Below, piece after piece: positions 51,903 to 63,274 of a DNA stretch of 64,000 bases (the stretch's first letter is position 1; the number at the start of each line of letters is the position of its first letter). Position numbers and translations under genes: made by a program. The notes beneath the pieces are model-generated. The model had not been told where the DNA came from and ran no database searches. It saw nothing but the letters and a program-made list of their open reading frames with translations. This DNA is from Streptomyces coeruleorubidus (lineage in GTDB: Bacteria; Actinomycetota; Actinomycetes; Streptomycetales; Streptomycetaceae): the NCBI RefSeq assembly GCF_008705135.1, contig NZ_CP023694.1:2418001-2482000 (forward strand), in the 5' to 3' direction.

Positions 51903-52778
51903 TTGCCGTTCACGCTGAGCCACGCGGCAGCCGTACTGCCCGCCGTACGCACCGACGGCACCGGCCGGGGCCCGCTGGTGCCCGCCGTGCTCGTGGCGGG
52001 TTCCTTCGCGCCCGACATGACCTATTACGCGGCGAGTGCGGTGTCCGGGGCGATGGAGTTCGGTGACGTCACGCACTCGTTCCCGGGTGTGTTCACGGTC
52101 GATGTGCTCATCGCCTGGGCGCTGGTGGGGCTGTGGCTGCTGGTGCGCGAACCGCTGGTGGCGCTGCTGCCGCGAGCCCGGCAGGGGCGCGTTTCCGCGC
52201 TGGTGCGGTGCGGGGCGCCTCGCGCGCGTGTGCGGGCGTCCCTGGTGCTGCGGTGGTACGTGTCCGCGGTGCTCGGCGCGTTGACGCACGTCGTGTGGGA
52301 CGCGTTCACGCATCTCGACCGGTGGGGGATGCGGGTGTTTCCGGTGCTGGGCCGGGAGGTGGCGGGCTCGCCGCTGTACTGGTACTTGCAGTACGGCGGT
52401 TCTGCGGTGGCCGCGGTCGTGATCGCCGGGTTCCTGGTGCGGGCCGTGCGGCGGGCGCCCGCGCGCGTGCCGGTGGGGGTCCCGGCGCTGTCGGTGCGGG
52501 ACCGGTGGCTGGCGGGTGCGGTGATCGGCGGCTTCGCGCTGGTGGGCGCGGTGCAGCGGGCGTCGCGGTGGTGGGCCTACTGGGGTTCGAGCGCGAAACC
52601 GTGGGAGATCATCCCGACGGTGTGCTTCGGAGCGGGCGCGGGTCTCGTCCCGGCGCTGTTGCTGTACGCCGTGGGGGTCAGGGTGTGGCGTCCGGTTCCG
52701 GCCCCGGATCCGGACCCGGCCCCGGGCGGTCCTGGCCGCGTCGACGGTGTGGAGCCGAGTCGGCCGGCCGCTCGCTGA
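51903..52778 (+). CDS. DUF4184 family membrane protein
   Basis: 291 aa from TTG 51903, with AAGGAG upstream. The N-terminus MPFTLSHAAAVLPAV and the SFAPDMTYY segment identify the family, with several membrane helices (about residues 66-84, 110-130, 175-195, 225-245). The HAAAVLP and THVVWDAFTHLDRWG His/Asp residues recall membrane metal hydrolases of the YdjM type. The role is unknown. Its last 101 bp overlap an antisense hypothetical gene. Confidence 0.88.
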   Translation: MPFTLSHAAAVLPAVRTDGTGRGPLVPAVLVAGSFAPDMTYYAASAVSGAMEFGDVTHSFPGVFTVDVLIAWALVGLWLLVREPLVALLPRARQGRVSALVRCGAPRARVRASLVLRWYVSAVLGALTHVVWDAFTHLDRWGMRVFPVLGREVAGSPLYWYLQYGGSAVAAVVIAGFLVRAVRRAPARVPVGVPALSVRDRWLAGAVIGGFALVGAVQRASRWWAYWGSSAKPWEIIPTVCFGAGAGLVPALLLYAVGVRVWRPVPAPDPDPAPGGPGRVDGVEPSRPAAR

Positions 52779-53277
52779 GGGGCGCCGTCGTCGCGATGTA
52801 CACGGTGATGGTGGTGTGGGCTGGGCGGCGGGGCCGTGGAAGCAGGGTCAGGACGAGCGTCAGGTAGCTGCGGGCCAGGGCCGCCCAGGGGCGGCCGGTC
52901 CTGCCGGGGCGCTCTGCATGGCCCGGGTGCTGGGCGGCAGGGGATGTGCCGTCGGTGAGACCGAGGATTTCCGACACGTCGCCGGGGCTGGTGAGACCCG
53001 TGACGGCGGGCAGGTCGCCGGTGCCGGTGAGACCGAGGAAAGCCGTCAGGTCACCGGCGCCGGTGTGACCGGTCGCGGCGGACGCCTCGGTGGCGCGCGT
53101 GGGGTCGGCCGGCCGCCGGCCCTTGGCCAGGCGCTGCCGGAGGTCCGCCGTCGTGCGGCGCAGGGCCGTGGTGAGGCCGGCGGGGACGCGGACCGTGCTT
53201 GCGGCGGCCGCGAAGGGCGGGACCGGCGGGCGTGCCACGCCTGGGGCCGTGCGGCGGAGGAGCGTGCGTATACCCAT
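52678..53277 (-). CDS. Conserved hypothetical protein with 12-residue repeats
   Basis: 199 aa from ATG 53277. The N-terminus (MGIRTLLRRTAPG) and the end of the core (ARSYLTLVLTLLPRPRRPAHTTITVYIATTAPLSERP) resemble small Streptomyces proteins. Residues 73-108 hold three 12-residue units (GAGDLTAFLGLT, GTGDLPAVTGLT, SPGDVSEILGLT). The C-terminal Pro/Gly/Asp-rich tail overlaps DUF4184 in antisense. No function is known. Confidence 0.7.
   Translation of the reverse strand: MGIRTLLRRTAPGVARPPVPPFAAAASTVRVPAGLTTALRRTTADLRQRLAKGRRPADPTRATEASAATGHTGAGDLTAFLGLTGTGDLPAVTGLTSPGDVSEILGLTDGTSPAAQHPGHAERPGRTGRPWAALARSYLTLVLTLLPRPRRPAHTTITVYIATTAPLSERPADSAPHRRRGQDRPGPGPDPGPEPDATP
52954..53061 (-). repeat. 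Coding 36-bp tandem repeat, 3 units
   Basis: Three in-frame units of exactly 36 bp encode the 12-residue motif above. On the plus strand each starts GTGAGACC. Identity is partial, so it is not brand new. Confidence 0.85.
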
Positions 53278-53414
53278 GCCCGCATCTTTGCGACCGCCGG
53301 GGGCGGGGGCCCTTTGTCGGCGGCCACGCGAGTGACGGTTTCGGCGGGGGTTCAGCGGGAGTGGGAGGCGGGTGCCCCCGGCTCAGGAGCTGGCCGAGGG
53401 CACTGCGCGCCGGG

Positions 53415-56141
53415 CTAGTGCGCCGCCGACTCCCAGTCCGGGCCCGCGCCCACCGAGACGCCCAGCGGCACGCGGAGGTGGACGGCGTTCGCCATCTCGC
53501 GGCGGACGAGTTCCTCGGCGGCCGCCCGCTCCCCGGGGGCGATCTCCAGCACGATTTCGTCGTGGACCTGGAGCAGCATGCGGGAGGCGAGCCCGGCGTC
53601 CTTGAGCGCGCTGTCCACCTTGAGCATGGCGATCTTCACGATGTCGGCCGCCGTGCCCTGGATGGGCGCGTTGAGGGCCATCCGCTCGGCCGCCTCGCGG
53701 CGCTGGCGGTTGTCGCTGTTGAGGTCGGGCAGGTAGCGGCGGCGCCCGAAGAGCGTGGCCGTGTAGCCCGTAGCCCGGGCCTCGTCGACCGCCCGGCGCA
53801 GATAGTCCCGTACGCCGCCGAACCGCTCGAAGTACGCGTCCATCAGGGCGCGGGCCTCCGCCGCCTCGATGTTCAGCTGCTGGGAGAGGCCGAAGGCCGA
53901 CAGACCGTAGGCCAGGCCGTACGACATGGCCTTGATCTTGCGGCGCATCTCGGCGTCCACCGCGGTCGGCTCGACCGCGAAGACCTGGGAGGCGGCCGTG
54001 GTGTGCAGGTCCTCACCGGAGGTGAACGCCTCGATCAGGCCCTCGTCCTCGGAGAGGTGGGCCATCACGCGCAGCTCGATCTGGCTGTAGTCGGCCGTCA
54101 TCAGGGACTCGAAGCCCTCGCCGACGACGAAGCCGCGGCGGATCGCCCGTCCTTCGTCGGTGCGGACCGGGATGTTCTGCAGGTTCGGGTCCGTCGAGGA
54201 CAGGCGGCCGGTGGCGGCGACCGTCTGGTTGAAGGTGGTGTGGATACGGCCGTCCGCCGCGATCGTCTTGATCAGGCCCTCGACGGTGACGCGGAGCTTG
54301 GCCTGCTCGCGGTGGCGGAGCATGATCACCGGAAGCTCGTTGTCCGTCTGGGCGGCGAGCCAGGCCAGCGCGTCGGCGTCCGTGGTGTAGCCGGTCTTCG
54401 TCCGCTTCGTCTTGGGCAGGGCCAGCTCGCCGAAGAGGACTTCCTGGAGCTGCTTGGGCGAGCCCAGGTTGAACTCGTGCCCCGCCGCCGCGTGGGCCTC
54501 CTTCACCGCCTGCTGTACGGCACCGGCGAACATCTGCTCCATGGCCTCGAGGTGGGGCCGGTCGGCCGCGATGCCGTGCCGCTCCATGCGGGCGAGCAGC
54601 GCGGACGTGGGCAGCTCCATGTCGCGCAGGAGGTCGGCGGCGCCGACCTCCTCCAGGCGGCTCTCGAAGGCCTGGCCCAGATCGAGGACGGTGCGGGCCT
54701 GGATCATCAGGGCCTCGGCCTCGGCGCCCTCGTCCGCGCCGAAGGCGAGCTGGCCGTCGGCAGCGGCGGCGGGGGTCAGCTCGCGGTGCAGGTACTCCAG
54801 GGACAGCGCGTCCAGGTCGAAGGAGCGGCGGCCCGGCTTGACCAGGTAGGCGGCGAGCGCGGTGTCCATGCGCACGCCCTCGACGCTCCAGCCGTGCTCG
54901 GCGAAGACGCGCATGGCGCCCTTGGCGTTGTGGAAGATCTTGGGCCGGGCGGCATCGGCGAGCCAGTCGGCGAAGGCCTTCTCGTCGGCCTCGTCCAGCT
55001 GGGAGGGGTCGAACCAGGCGGCCGCCCCGCCGGGCGCGGCGAGCGCGACCTCGGCGACCGAGCCCGTGCCGAGCGCCCAGGCGTCGACCGTGGCGACGCC
55101 GAGGGGCTGGGTGCCGTGCTCGGTGAGCCAGCCGGCCAGCTCGCCGGTGCCGAGCACCGTGCCGTCGATCTGCACGCCGTCCGTGCTGATCGGGGTGGTC
55201 TCGGCCTCCTCGGCGCCGGGGTCGACGGCGAAGAGCCGCTCGCGCAGGGAGGGGTTGCGGATCTCCAGGGTGTCCAGGACCATCGCGACGGCCTTGCGGT
55301 CGTAGGCGGTCCGCTCCAGCTCGGTGACGCCCTTGGGCAGCTCGACCCGGCGCTCCAGCTCGGTCAGCCGGCGGTTGAGCTTGACCGCTTCCAGGTGATC
55401 GCGGAGGTTCTGCCCGGCCTTGCCCTTGACCTCGTCCACGCGCTCGACGAGCTGCGCGAACGACCCGAACTGGTTGATCCACTTCGCGGCGGTCTTCTCG
55501 CCGACGCCGGGGATGCCGGGGAGGTTGTCGGACGGGTCGCCGCGCAGGGCCGCGAAGTCGGGGTACTGCGCGGGCGTCAGCCCGTACTTCTCGAACACCT
55601 TCTCGGGGGTGAAGCGGGTCAGCTCGGAGACGCCCTTGGTCGGGTACAGCACCGTGGTGTGCTCGCTGACCAGCTGGAAGGAGTCACGGTCGCCGGTGAC
55701 GATCAGCACCTCGAAGCCCTCGGCCTCGGCCTGCGTGGCGAGCGTGGCGATCACGTCGTCCGCCTCGAACCCGTCGACCGCGAAGCGGGCCGCGCCCATC
55801 GCGTCGAGGAGCTCGCAGATCAGCTCGACCTGGCCCTTGAACTCGTCGGGGGTCTTGGAGCGGTTCGCCTTGTACTCCGTGAACTCCTGCGACCGCCAGG
55901 TCTTGCGGGAGACGTCGAAGGCGACCGCGAAGTGCGTGGGCGCCTCGTCGCGCAGCGTGTTGGCCAGCATCGACGCGAAGCCGTAGATCGCGTTCGTCGG
56001 CTGGCCCGTCGCGGTGGTGAAGTTCTCCGCGGGCAGCGCGAAGAACGCTCGGTAGGCCAGCGAGTGCCCGTCCATGAGCATCAGTCGCGGACGGCTGCCG
56101 CCGGAGGTCTTGTCGGTCGTCTTCGATGCTGTCTCTGCCAC
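53415..56141 (-). CDS. polA: DNA polymerase I
   Basis: 908 aa from GTG 56141 (VAETASKTTDKTSG). Residues 1 to about 310 are the 5'-3' exonuclease (LMLMDGHSLAYRAFF, GFEADDVIATLA, VTGDRDSFQL). The middle 3'-5' exonuclease-like region (DTALAAYLVKPGRRSFDLDALS) lacks clear catalytic acidic residues, as in most actinobacteria. The polymerase part has DYSQIELRVMAHLSEDEG, KAMSYGLAYGLSAFGLSQQL and QVHDEIVLEI. It fills gaps in excision repair and processes Okazaki fragments. It is divergent from the oxidoreductase gene. Confidence 0.98.
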   Translation of the reverse strand: MAETASKTTDKTSGGSRPRLMLMDGHSLAYRAFFALPAENFTTATGQPTNAIYGFASMLANTLRDEAPTHFAVAFDVSRKTWRSQEFTEYKANRSKTPDEFKGQVELICELLDAMGAARFAVDGFEADDVIATLATQAEAEGFEVLIVTGDRDSFQLVSEHTTVLYPTKGVSELTRFTPEKVFEKYGLTPAQYPDFAALRGDPSDNLPGIPGVGEKTAAKWINQFGSFAQLVERVDEVKGKAGQNLRDHLEAVKLNRRLTELERRVELPKGVTELERTAYDRKAVAMVLDTLEIRNPSLRERLFAVDPGAEEAETTPISTDGVQIDGTVLGTGELAGWLTEHGTQPLGVATVDAWALGTGSVAEVALAAPGGAAAWFDPSQLDEADEKAFADWLADAARPKIFHNAKGAMRVFAEHGWSVEGVRMDTALAAYLVKPGRRSFDLDALSLEYLHRELTPAAAADGQLAFGADEGAEAEALMIQARTVLDLGQAFESRLEEVGAADLLRDMELPTSALLARMERHGIAADRPHLEAMEQMFAGAVQQAVKEAHAAAGHEFNLGSPKQLQEVLFGELALPKTKRTKTGYTTDADALAWLAAQTDNELPVIMLRHREQAKLRVTVEGLIKTIAADGRIHTTFNQTVAATGRLSSTDPNLQNIPVRTDEGRAIRRGFVVGEGFESLMTADYSQIELRVMAHLSEDEGLIEAFTSGEDLHTTAASQVFAVEPTAVDAEMRRKIKAMSYGLAYGLSAFGLSQQLNIEAAEARALMDAYFERFGGVRDYLRRAVDEARATGYTATLFGRRRYLPDLNSDNRQRREAAERMALNAPIQGTAADIVKIAMLKVDSALKDAGLASRMLLQVHDEIVLEIAPGERAAAEELVRREMANAVHLRVPLGVSVGAGPDWESAAH

Positions 56142-56297
56142 GCCCCCGATCCTGCCACGCCCCACTGACACTCGGCCCCGGCCCCGACCGCGCGGGCGCC
56201 GGGGCGGGACGCCGCCCCCGCCCGCCCCCACCGGATGTCACCGCAGCGTGGGAGGATCGGAGACGTACCTCACAGCGCAGTCGAAGGGGAGCGTGCG

Positions 56298-58577
<2,280 letters not shown>

Positions 58578-58634
58578 GCGTTTGCTCAGCCACAGAGGTG
58601 ACCGCATGATCTGGACGAACGGAGAACGGGCCCC

Positions 58635-59123
58635 ATGGGTGAACAGCAGCATGTGAAGTTCCCGCAAGAGGTCATCGACGAGTACGCCGCGCTCGGCGTG
58701 GACCTCTTGGCCCTGTTCTCCGCGGGCCACCTCGGGACCCGGATGGGCGTCCAGATCGTCGAGGCGTCGGCGGACCGGGTCGTCGGGACGATGCCGGTCG
58801 AGGGCAACACCCAGCCCTACGGACTGCTGCACGGCGGGGCCTCCGCGGTGCTGGCCGAGACGCTCGGCTCGGTCGGCTCGATGCTGCACGGCGGCAGCTC
58901 CAAGATCGCCGTGGGCGTCGACCTGAACTGCACCCACCACCGCGGGGTGCGCTCGGGCCTCGTCACCGGTGTGGCCACACCCGTGCACCAGGGGCGCTCG
59001 ACCGCCACGTACGAAATCGTCATAACCGACGAAAACGACAAAAGGGTGTGCACGGCCCGGCTGACCTGTCTGCTGCGCGATGTGAACCCGGGCGACGAGG
59101 CGCTCATCCGCGCCGCGAGCTGA
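58635..59123 (+). CDS. Hotdog-fold thioesterase
   Basis: 162 aa. The PaaI-like pattern is present: LLHGGASAVLAETLGSVGSM (with the catalytic Asp position held by Glu-rich residues), DLNCTHHRGVRSGLVTGVA and STATYEIVITDENDKRVCTARLTCLL. It hydrolyses acyl-CoA thioesters. It follows the oxidoreductase by 57 bp on the same strand and may be co-transcribed. Confidence 0.92.
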   Translation: MGEQQHVKFPQEVIDEYAALGVDLLALFSAGHLGTRMGVQIVEASADRVVGTMPVEGNTQPYGLLHGGASAVLAETLGSVGSMLHGGSSKIAVGVDLNCTHHRGVRSGLVTGVATPVHQGRSTATYEIVITDENDKRVCTARLTCLLRDVNPGDEALIRAAS

Positions 59124-59127
59124 CGCC

Positions 59128-59161
59128 ACGTCGGACCGGCCGATGCGGAGCCGGCCGACGT
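59128..59161 (+). terminator. Terminator-like hairpin after the thioesterase
   Basis: ACGTCGG-CCGGC pairs with GCCGG-CCGACGT with one bulged A and a 9-nt loop, 5 nt after the stop. There is no T-run, so the strength is uncertain. Confidence 0.55.
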
Positions 59162-59276
59162 AGGGAAAACCCTGGAGGGGCGGGCGCGCTCTTGTCGCGA
59201 CCGCCCCCGGGCGCTTCACTGACGACGCCCCACCCCCCACAGGAGAAGACCCGTCCCACCCCCAGAAGGGTTTCTC

Positions 59277-60149
59277 TTGACCTCCGTACGCGCCCTCGCC
59301 GTCACCGCCGCGGCCGGTGCCGCCGTGCTCGCCACCGCGCTGCCGTCGTCCGCCATCAACTCCTACAACGCCACGCCCGCACCCGAACGCACCGAGGTCG
59401 GCGCGCTCGTGGCCACGTGGGACGACGACGGCGACCCCGCGACCCCCGACCGGGTCGACTGGGTCTGCTCCGGCACCATGATCGACGCGGACACCTTCCT
59501 GACCGCCGCGCACTGCACCACCGACTGGCCCGACAACGTGCGGTTCCACGTCTCCCTGGACCAGGACGTGCAGTCCGGGCTCGACGCGGCGGCGAAGAAG
59601 TACCCGGGCGACCCGGCCGCGCAGGCCGCCGCCGTCGCCGTCCCGGGCACCGCCCACTCCCACCCCGACTACCCGGGTCCCGCCTCCGACACCCACGACA
59701 TCGCGGTGGTCGAACTGCCCGCCGCCCAGGTCAAGGCCCGCTGGAGCTTCACCCCGGCCGCCCTGCCCACCGCGAACCAGCTCGGCAGACTCGGACCGCA
59801 GGGCCTGAACACCACCGACTGGTTCGTCGCCGGCTACGGCACCCAGGAGGCCGTCAACGGCCCCGGCGGCCAGACCCACCCCGGCGGCGGCGTCCGCATG
59901 AAGGCGCCCGTCACCTTCAACGCCCTCAACGACTCCTGGGCCCGTCTGGCGATGACCGCCCCGCAGGGCAACGGAGGTGCCTGCTACGGCGATTCGGGCG
60001 GCCCCAACTTCGCCGTCATCGACGGGCGGACCATCCTCGCCGCCACCACCATCACCGGCGACTCCCCCTGCTACGCGACCAACGTGACGTACCGCCTGGA
60101 CACCCCCGGCGCCCGCGCCTTCCTGGCGCCGTTCGTCAAGCTGCCGTAA
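59277..60149 (+). CDS. Secreted trypsin-like serine protease
   Basis: 290 aa from TTG 59277, with AAGGG about 7 nt upstream. A signal peptide ends near residue 26 (LPSSA). The triad is His in TAAHCTTD, Asp in THDIAVVEL and Ser in CYGDSGGPN. It belongs to the S1 family. The product is exported; the target is unknown. It is followed by an 8-bp repeat array. Confidence 0.93.
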   Translation: MTSVRALAVTAAAGAAVLATALPSSAINSYNATPAPERTEVGALVATWDDDGDPATPDRVDWVCSGTMIDADTFLTAAHCTTDWPDNVRFHVSLDQDVQSGLDAAAKKYPGDPAAQAAAVAVPGTAHSHPDYPGPASDTHDIAVVELPAAQVKARWSFTPAALPTANQLGRLGPQGLNTTDWFVAGYGTQEAVNGPGGQTHPGGGVRMKAPVTFNALNDSWARLAMTAPQGNGGACYGDSGGPNFAVIDGRTILAATTITGDSPCYATNVTYRLDTPGARAFLAPFVKLP

Positions 60150-60163
60150 CCGGGCGCCGACGG

Positions 60164-60235
60164 CCACCCGGCCACCCGGCCACCCGGCCACCCGGCCACC
60201 CGGCCACCCGGCCACCCGGCCACCCGGCCACCCGG
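60164..60235 (+). repeat. 8-bp perfect tandem repeat, 9 copies
   Basis: CCACCCGG repeated nine times without a mismatch, 15 bp after the protease stop. Perfect identity suggests active slippage; copy number may vary between strains. Confidence 0.95.
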
Positions 60236-60957
60236 CATGATCGACCGCCCCGTCGCACCGGGACCATCCGGAGCGGCGGGGCATCGCCGTTCTTCCAACT
60301 CAACAGAGGTACAGGGGAGTTACGACGTCATCGGCACGCCGCTGCGCCACGCCTGACCAACCGGCCTGTCGACCGCTGGGCCTCGCCGCCACCTCGGCGA
60401 CACGCAGCAGGCGTCGAGGCGTCCGCGGCGGCGATGGCGGCGGCAGTGCTGCGGCAGGCCCTGATCCCGGCGCCCGGCCCCGGCCGTGACCGGCCCGGCC
60501 GGCACGCCCCGGAGCCTCACCGTCGAAACAGCCGTTTCCGATGGCTCGGAACTCCCCCGGGACGCCCGCCACCCCTCTCTCTGCGTAACGCTCCGTAACG
60601 CGCGCGCAATACAACAGCACAGTTCCGTCTCCTGGCGTGCCCGCGCCCGGGGCCTTTCCGGACTCGTTCACGCCGCACGCGCCCCGGCCACCGCATGATC
60701 TCGGCCAAGGCCAACCGGAAGTGCGCGTTCTCAGAATGCGGACTTCGGAGCAAACCCCCCAAACCCACCGAGACTGCCCGCCACCGAAGCCGGGCATCCA
60801 CCGCGTCATAACAAGAAAGTCACAAGCCAGCCCACGCCGCTGACCCTGCCTCCACACGGGCTTAGAGTCACGGCCAGTCACCGCTCCATCGGGAGTTCGG
60901 TACCAGCGCGGCACTCACCCCCCGATCAGGGCGGGCCTGCCTGTGAAAGGACTGATC
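60236..60957. promoter_or_regulatory. Long intergenic region with liv promoter
   Basis: Over 700 bp between the protease and the liv operon. The only convincing signals are the promoter at 60840-60868 and a ribosome site at 60945-60951. The rest (60236-60830) is GC-rich with no clear gene, RNA or repeat. Confidence 0.5.
60840..60868 (+). promoter_or_regulatory. Probable liv operon promoter
   Basis: CTGACC (60840-60845) and TAGAGT (60863-60868) are 17 nt apart, an acceptable HrdB-type promoter. Transcription would begin near 60875, giving a leader of about 83 nt. Confidence 0.5.
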
Positions 60958-62202
60958 GTGCGACAGCGTTCCTTGGTGATTCTTACCTCCGTTCTTACGA
61001 CCGGAGCTCTGACTCTCACCGCCTGCGGCTCCCGAGACGACAGCGGTAACAAGAGCGGAGACAGCGGCGACGGCACCACGCTGACCATCGGCGTGGACGC
61101 GCCCCTGTCCGGTGAGAACTCCACCACCGGCCTCGGCATTCAGTACGGCGCTCAGATCGCCGTCGACGACGCCAACAAGAACAACTGGGTCCCGGGCGTG
61201 AAATTCAAGCTCAAGGCCCTGGACGACAAGGCGCAGCCCGCCACCGGCCAGTCCAACGCCACCAGCCTCACCGGCGACAAGACCGTCGTCGGCGCCGTCG
61301 GCCCCCTGAACTCCGGCGTCGCCCAGACGATGCAGCAGGTGTTCGCCTCGGCCAACATGGTCCAGATCTCCCCCGCGAACACCGCCCCCGAGCTGACCCA
61401 GGGCAAGAACTGGCAGACGGACAAGAAGCGCCCGTTCAAGACGTACTTCCGCACCGCCACCACCGACGAACTGCAGGGCAGCTTCGCGGCCGGCTACGCG
61501 TACAACGGCCTCAAGAAGAAGAAGGCCTTCGTCGTCGACGACAAGCAGACCTACGGCGCCGGCCTCGCGAAGATCTTCAACGAGCAGTTCAAGAAGCTCG
61601 GCGGCAAGGTCGTCGCCACCGACCACGTCAACACCGGCGACAAGGACTTCGGCTCCCTCGTCACGAAGATCAAGAACTCCGGTGCCGACCTGCTCTACTA
61701 CGGCGGCCAGTACGACGAGTCCGCGCTGATCACCAAGCAGCTCAAGGACGCCGGCGTCAAGATCCCGCTGTTCGGCGGCGACGGCATGTTCGCCTCCACC
61801 TACATCGAGGCCGCCGGCAAGCCCGCCGAGGGTGACCTCGTCACCGCCATCGGTGTCCCCGCCGACACCCTGCCCGCGGCCAAGCAGTTCATCCAGACGT
61901 ACAAGGACAAGGGTTACAAGGGCGACTACGGCGCCTACGGCGCCTACGCCTACGACGCCACCACGGCCATCATCAAGGCCGTCAAGGCCGCGGCCGACGC
62001 CAACGGCGGCAAGGTTCCCAGCGACATCAACGACCTGCGCTCCAAGGTCGTCGACGGCGTCCAGAAGTCCGACTTCGAAGGCCTCACCGGCAAGGTCTCC
62101 TTCGACCAGTACGGCGACACCACCAACAAGCAGCTGACGGTGTACCAGGTCGAGAAGGGTGCCTGGAAGGCCGTGGAGACCGGCACCGCCGACCTCCAGT
62201 AA
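60958..62202 (+). CDS. Branched-chain amino acid ABC transporter, substrate-binding lipoprotein
   Basis: 414 aa from GTG 60958 with GAAAGGA upstream; a GTG five codons earlier is less well placed. Residues 1-23 form a lipoprotein signal ending LTACGS, with lipid-modified Cys23. The periplasmic-binding-protein domain (Peripla_BP_6, LivK type) follows: IGVDAPLSGENSTTGLGIQYGAQIAVDDAN and LYYGGQYDESALITKQLKDAG. It captures leucine, isoleucine and valine outside the membrane for LivHM. Confidence 0.95.
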   Translation: MRQRSLVILTSVLTTGALTLTACGSRDDSGNKSGDSGDGTTLTIGVDAPLSGENSTTGLGIQYGAQIAVDDANKNNWVPGVKFKLKALDDKAQPATGQSNATSLTGDKTVVGAVGPLNSGVAQTMQQVFASANMVQISPANTAPELTQGKNWQTDKKRPFKTYFRTATTDELQGSFAAGYAYNGLKKKKAFVVDDKQTYGAGLAKIFNEQFKKLGGKVVATDHVNTGDKDFGSLVTKIKNSGADLLYYGGQYDESALITKQLKDAGVKIPLFGGDGMFASTYIEAAGKPAEGDLVTAIGVPADTLPAAKQFIQTYKDKGYKGDYGAYGAYAYDATTAIIKAVKAAADANGGKVPSDINDLRSKVVDGVQKSDFEGLTGKVSFDQYGDTTNKQLTVYQVEKGAWKAVETGTADLQ

Positions 62203-62228
62203 TTCCGGCCCCCCAGTACGCAGCACCA

Positions 62229-62270
62229 CGGGCCGCGCGGGAGGACGACCCCGACCGCGCGGCCCGTTTT
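62229..62270 (+). terminator. Terminator or attenuator between liv genes
   Basis: CGGGCCGCGCGG pairs with CCGCGCGGCCCG (12 bp, 14-nt loop), followed by TTTT. It lies between the binding-protein and permease genes, so it can lower permease expression relative to the binding protein. Confidence 0.85.
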
Positions 62271-62340
62271 CACACCCCCACAGCACGCGACCACGCACGC
62301 ATCCAGTGCACACGACCACCAGCGACATGGAGGCCATGCG

Positions 62341-63270
<930 letters not shown>

Positions 63271-63274
63271 TCAC

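Noticed and set aside
34642..56141. A DNA-repair island (UDG, uvrB, ogt, polA)
   Set aside because: The genes are widely spaced, on both strands and separated by unrelated genes; this is ordinary core gene order.
60071..60298. Gly/Trp/Pro repeat protein from the 8-bp array
   Set aside because: It is a translation artefact of the CCACCCGG repeat with no start signal or conserved partner.
60300..60914. 204-codon minus-strand open frame upstream of the liv genes
   Set aside because: Composition is unlike a Streptomyces protein, no domain or ribosome site is seen, and the liv promoter lies inside it.
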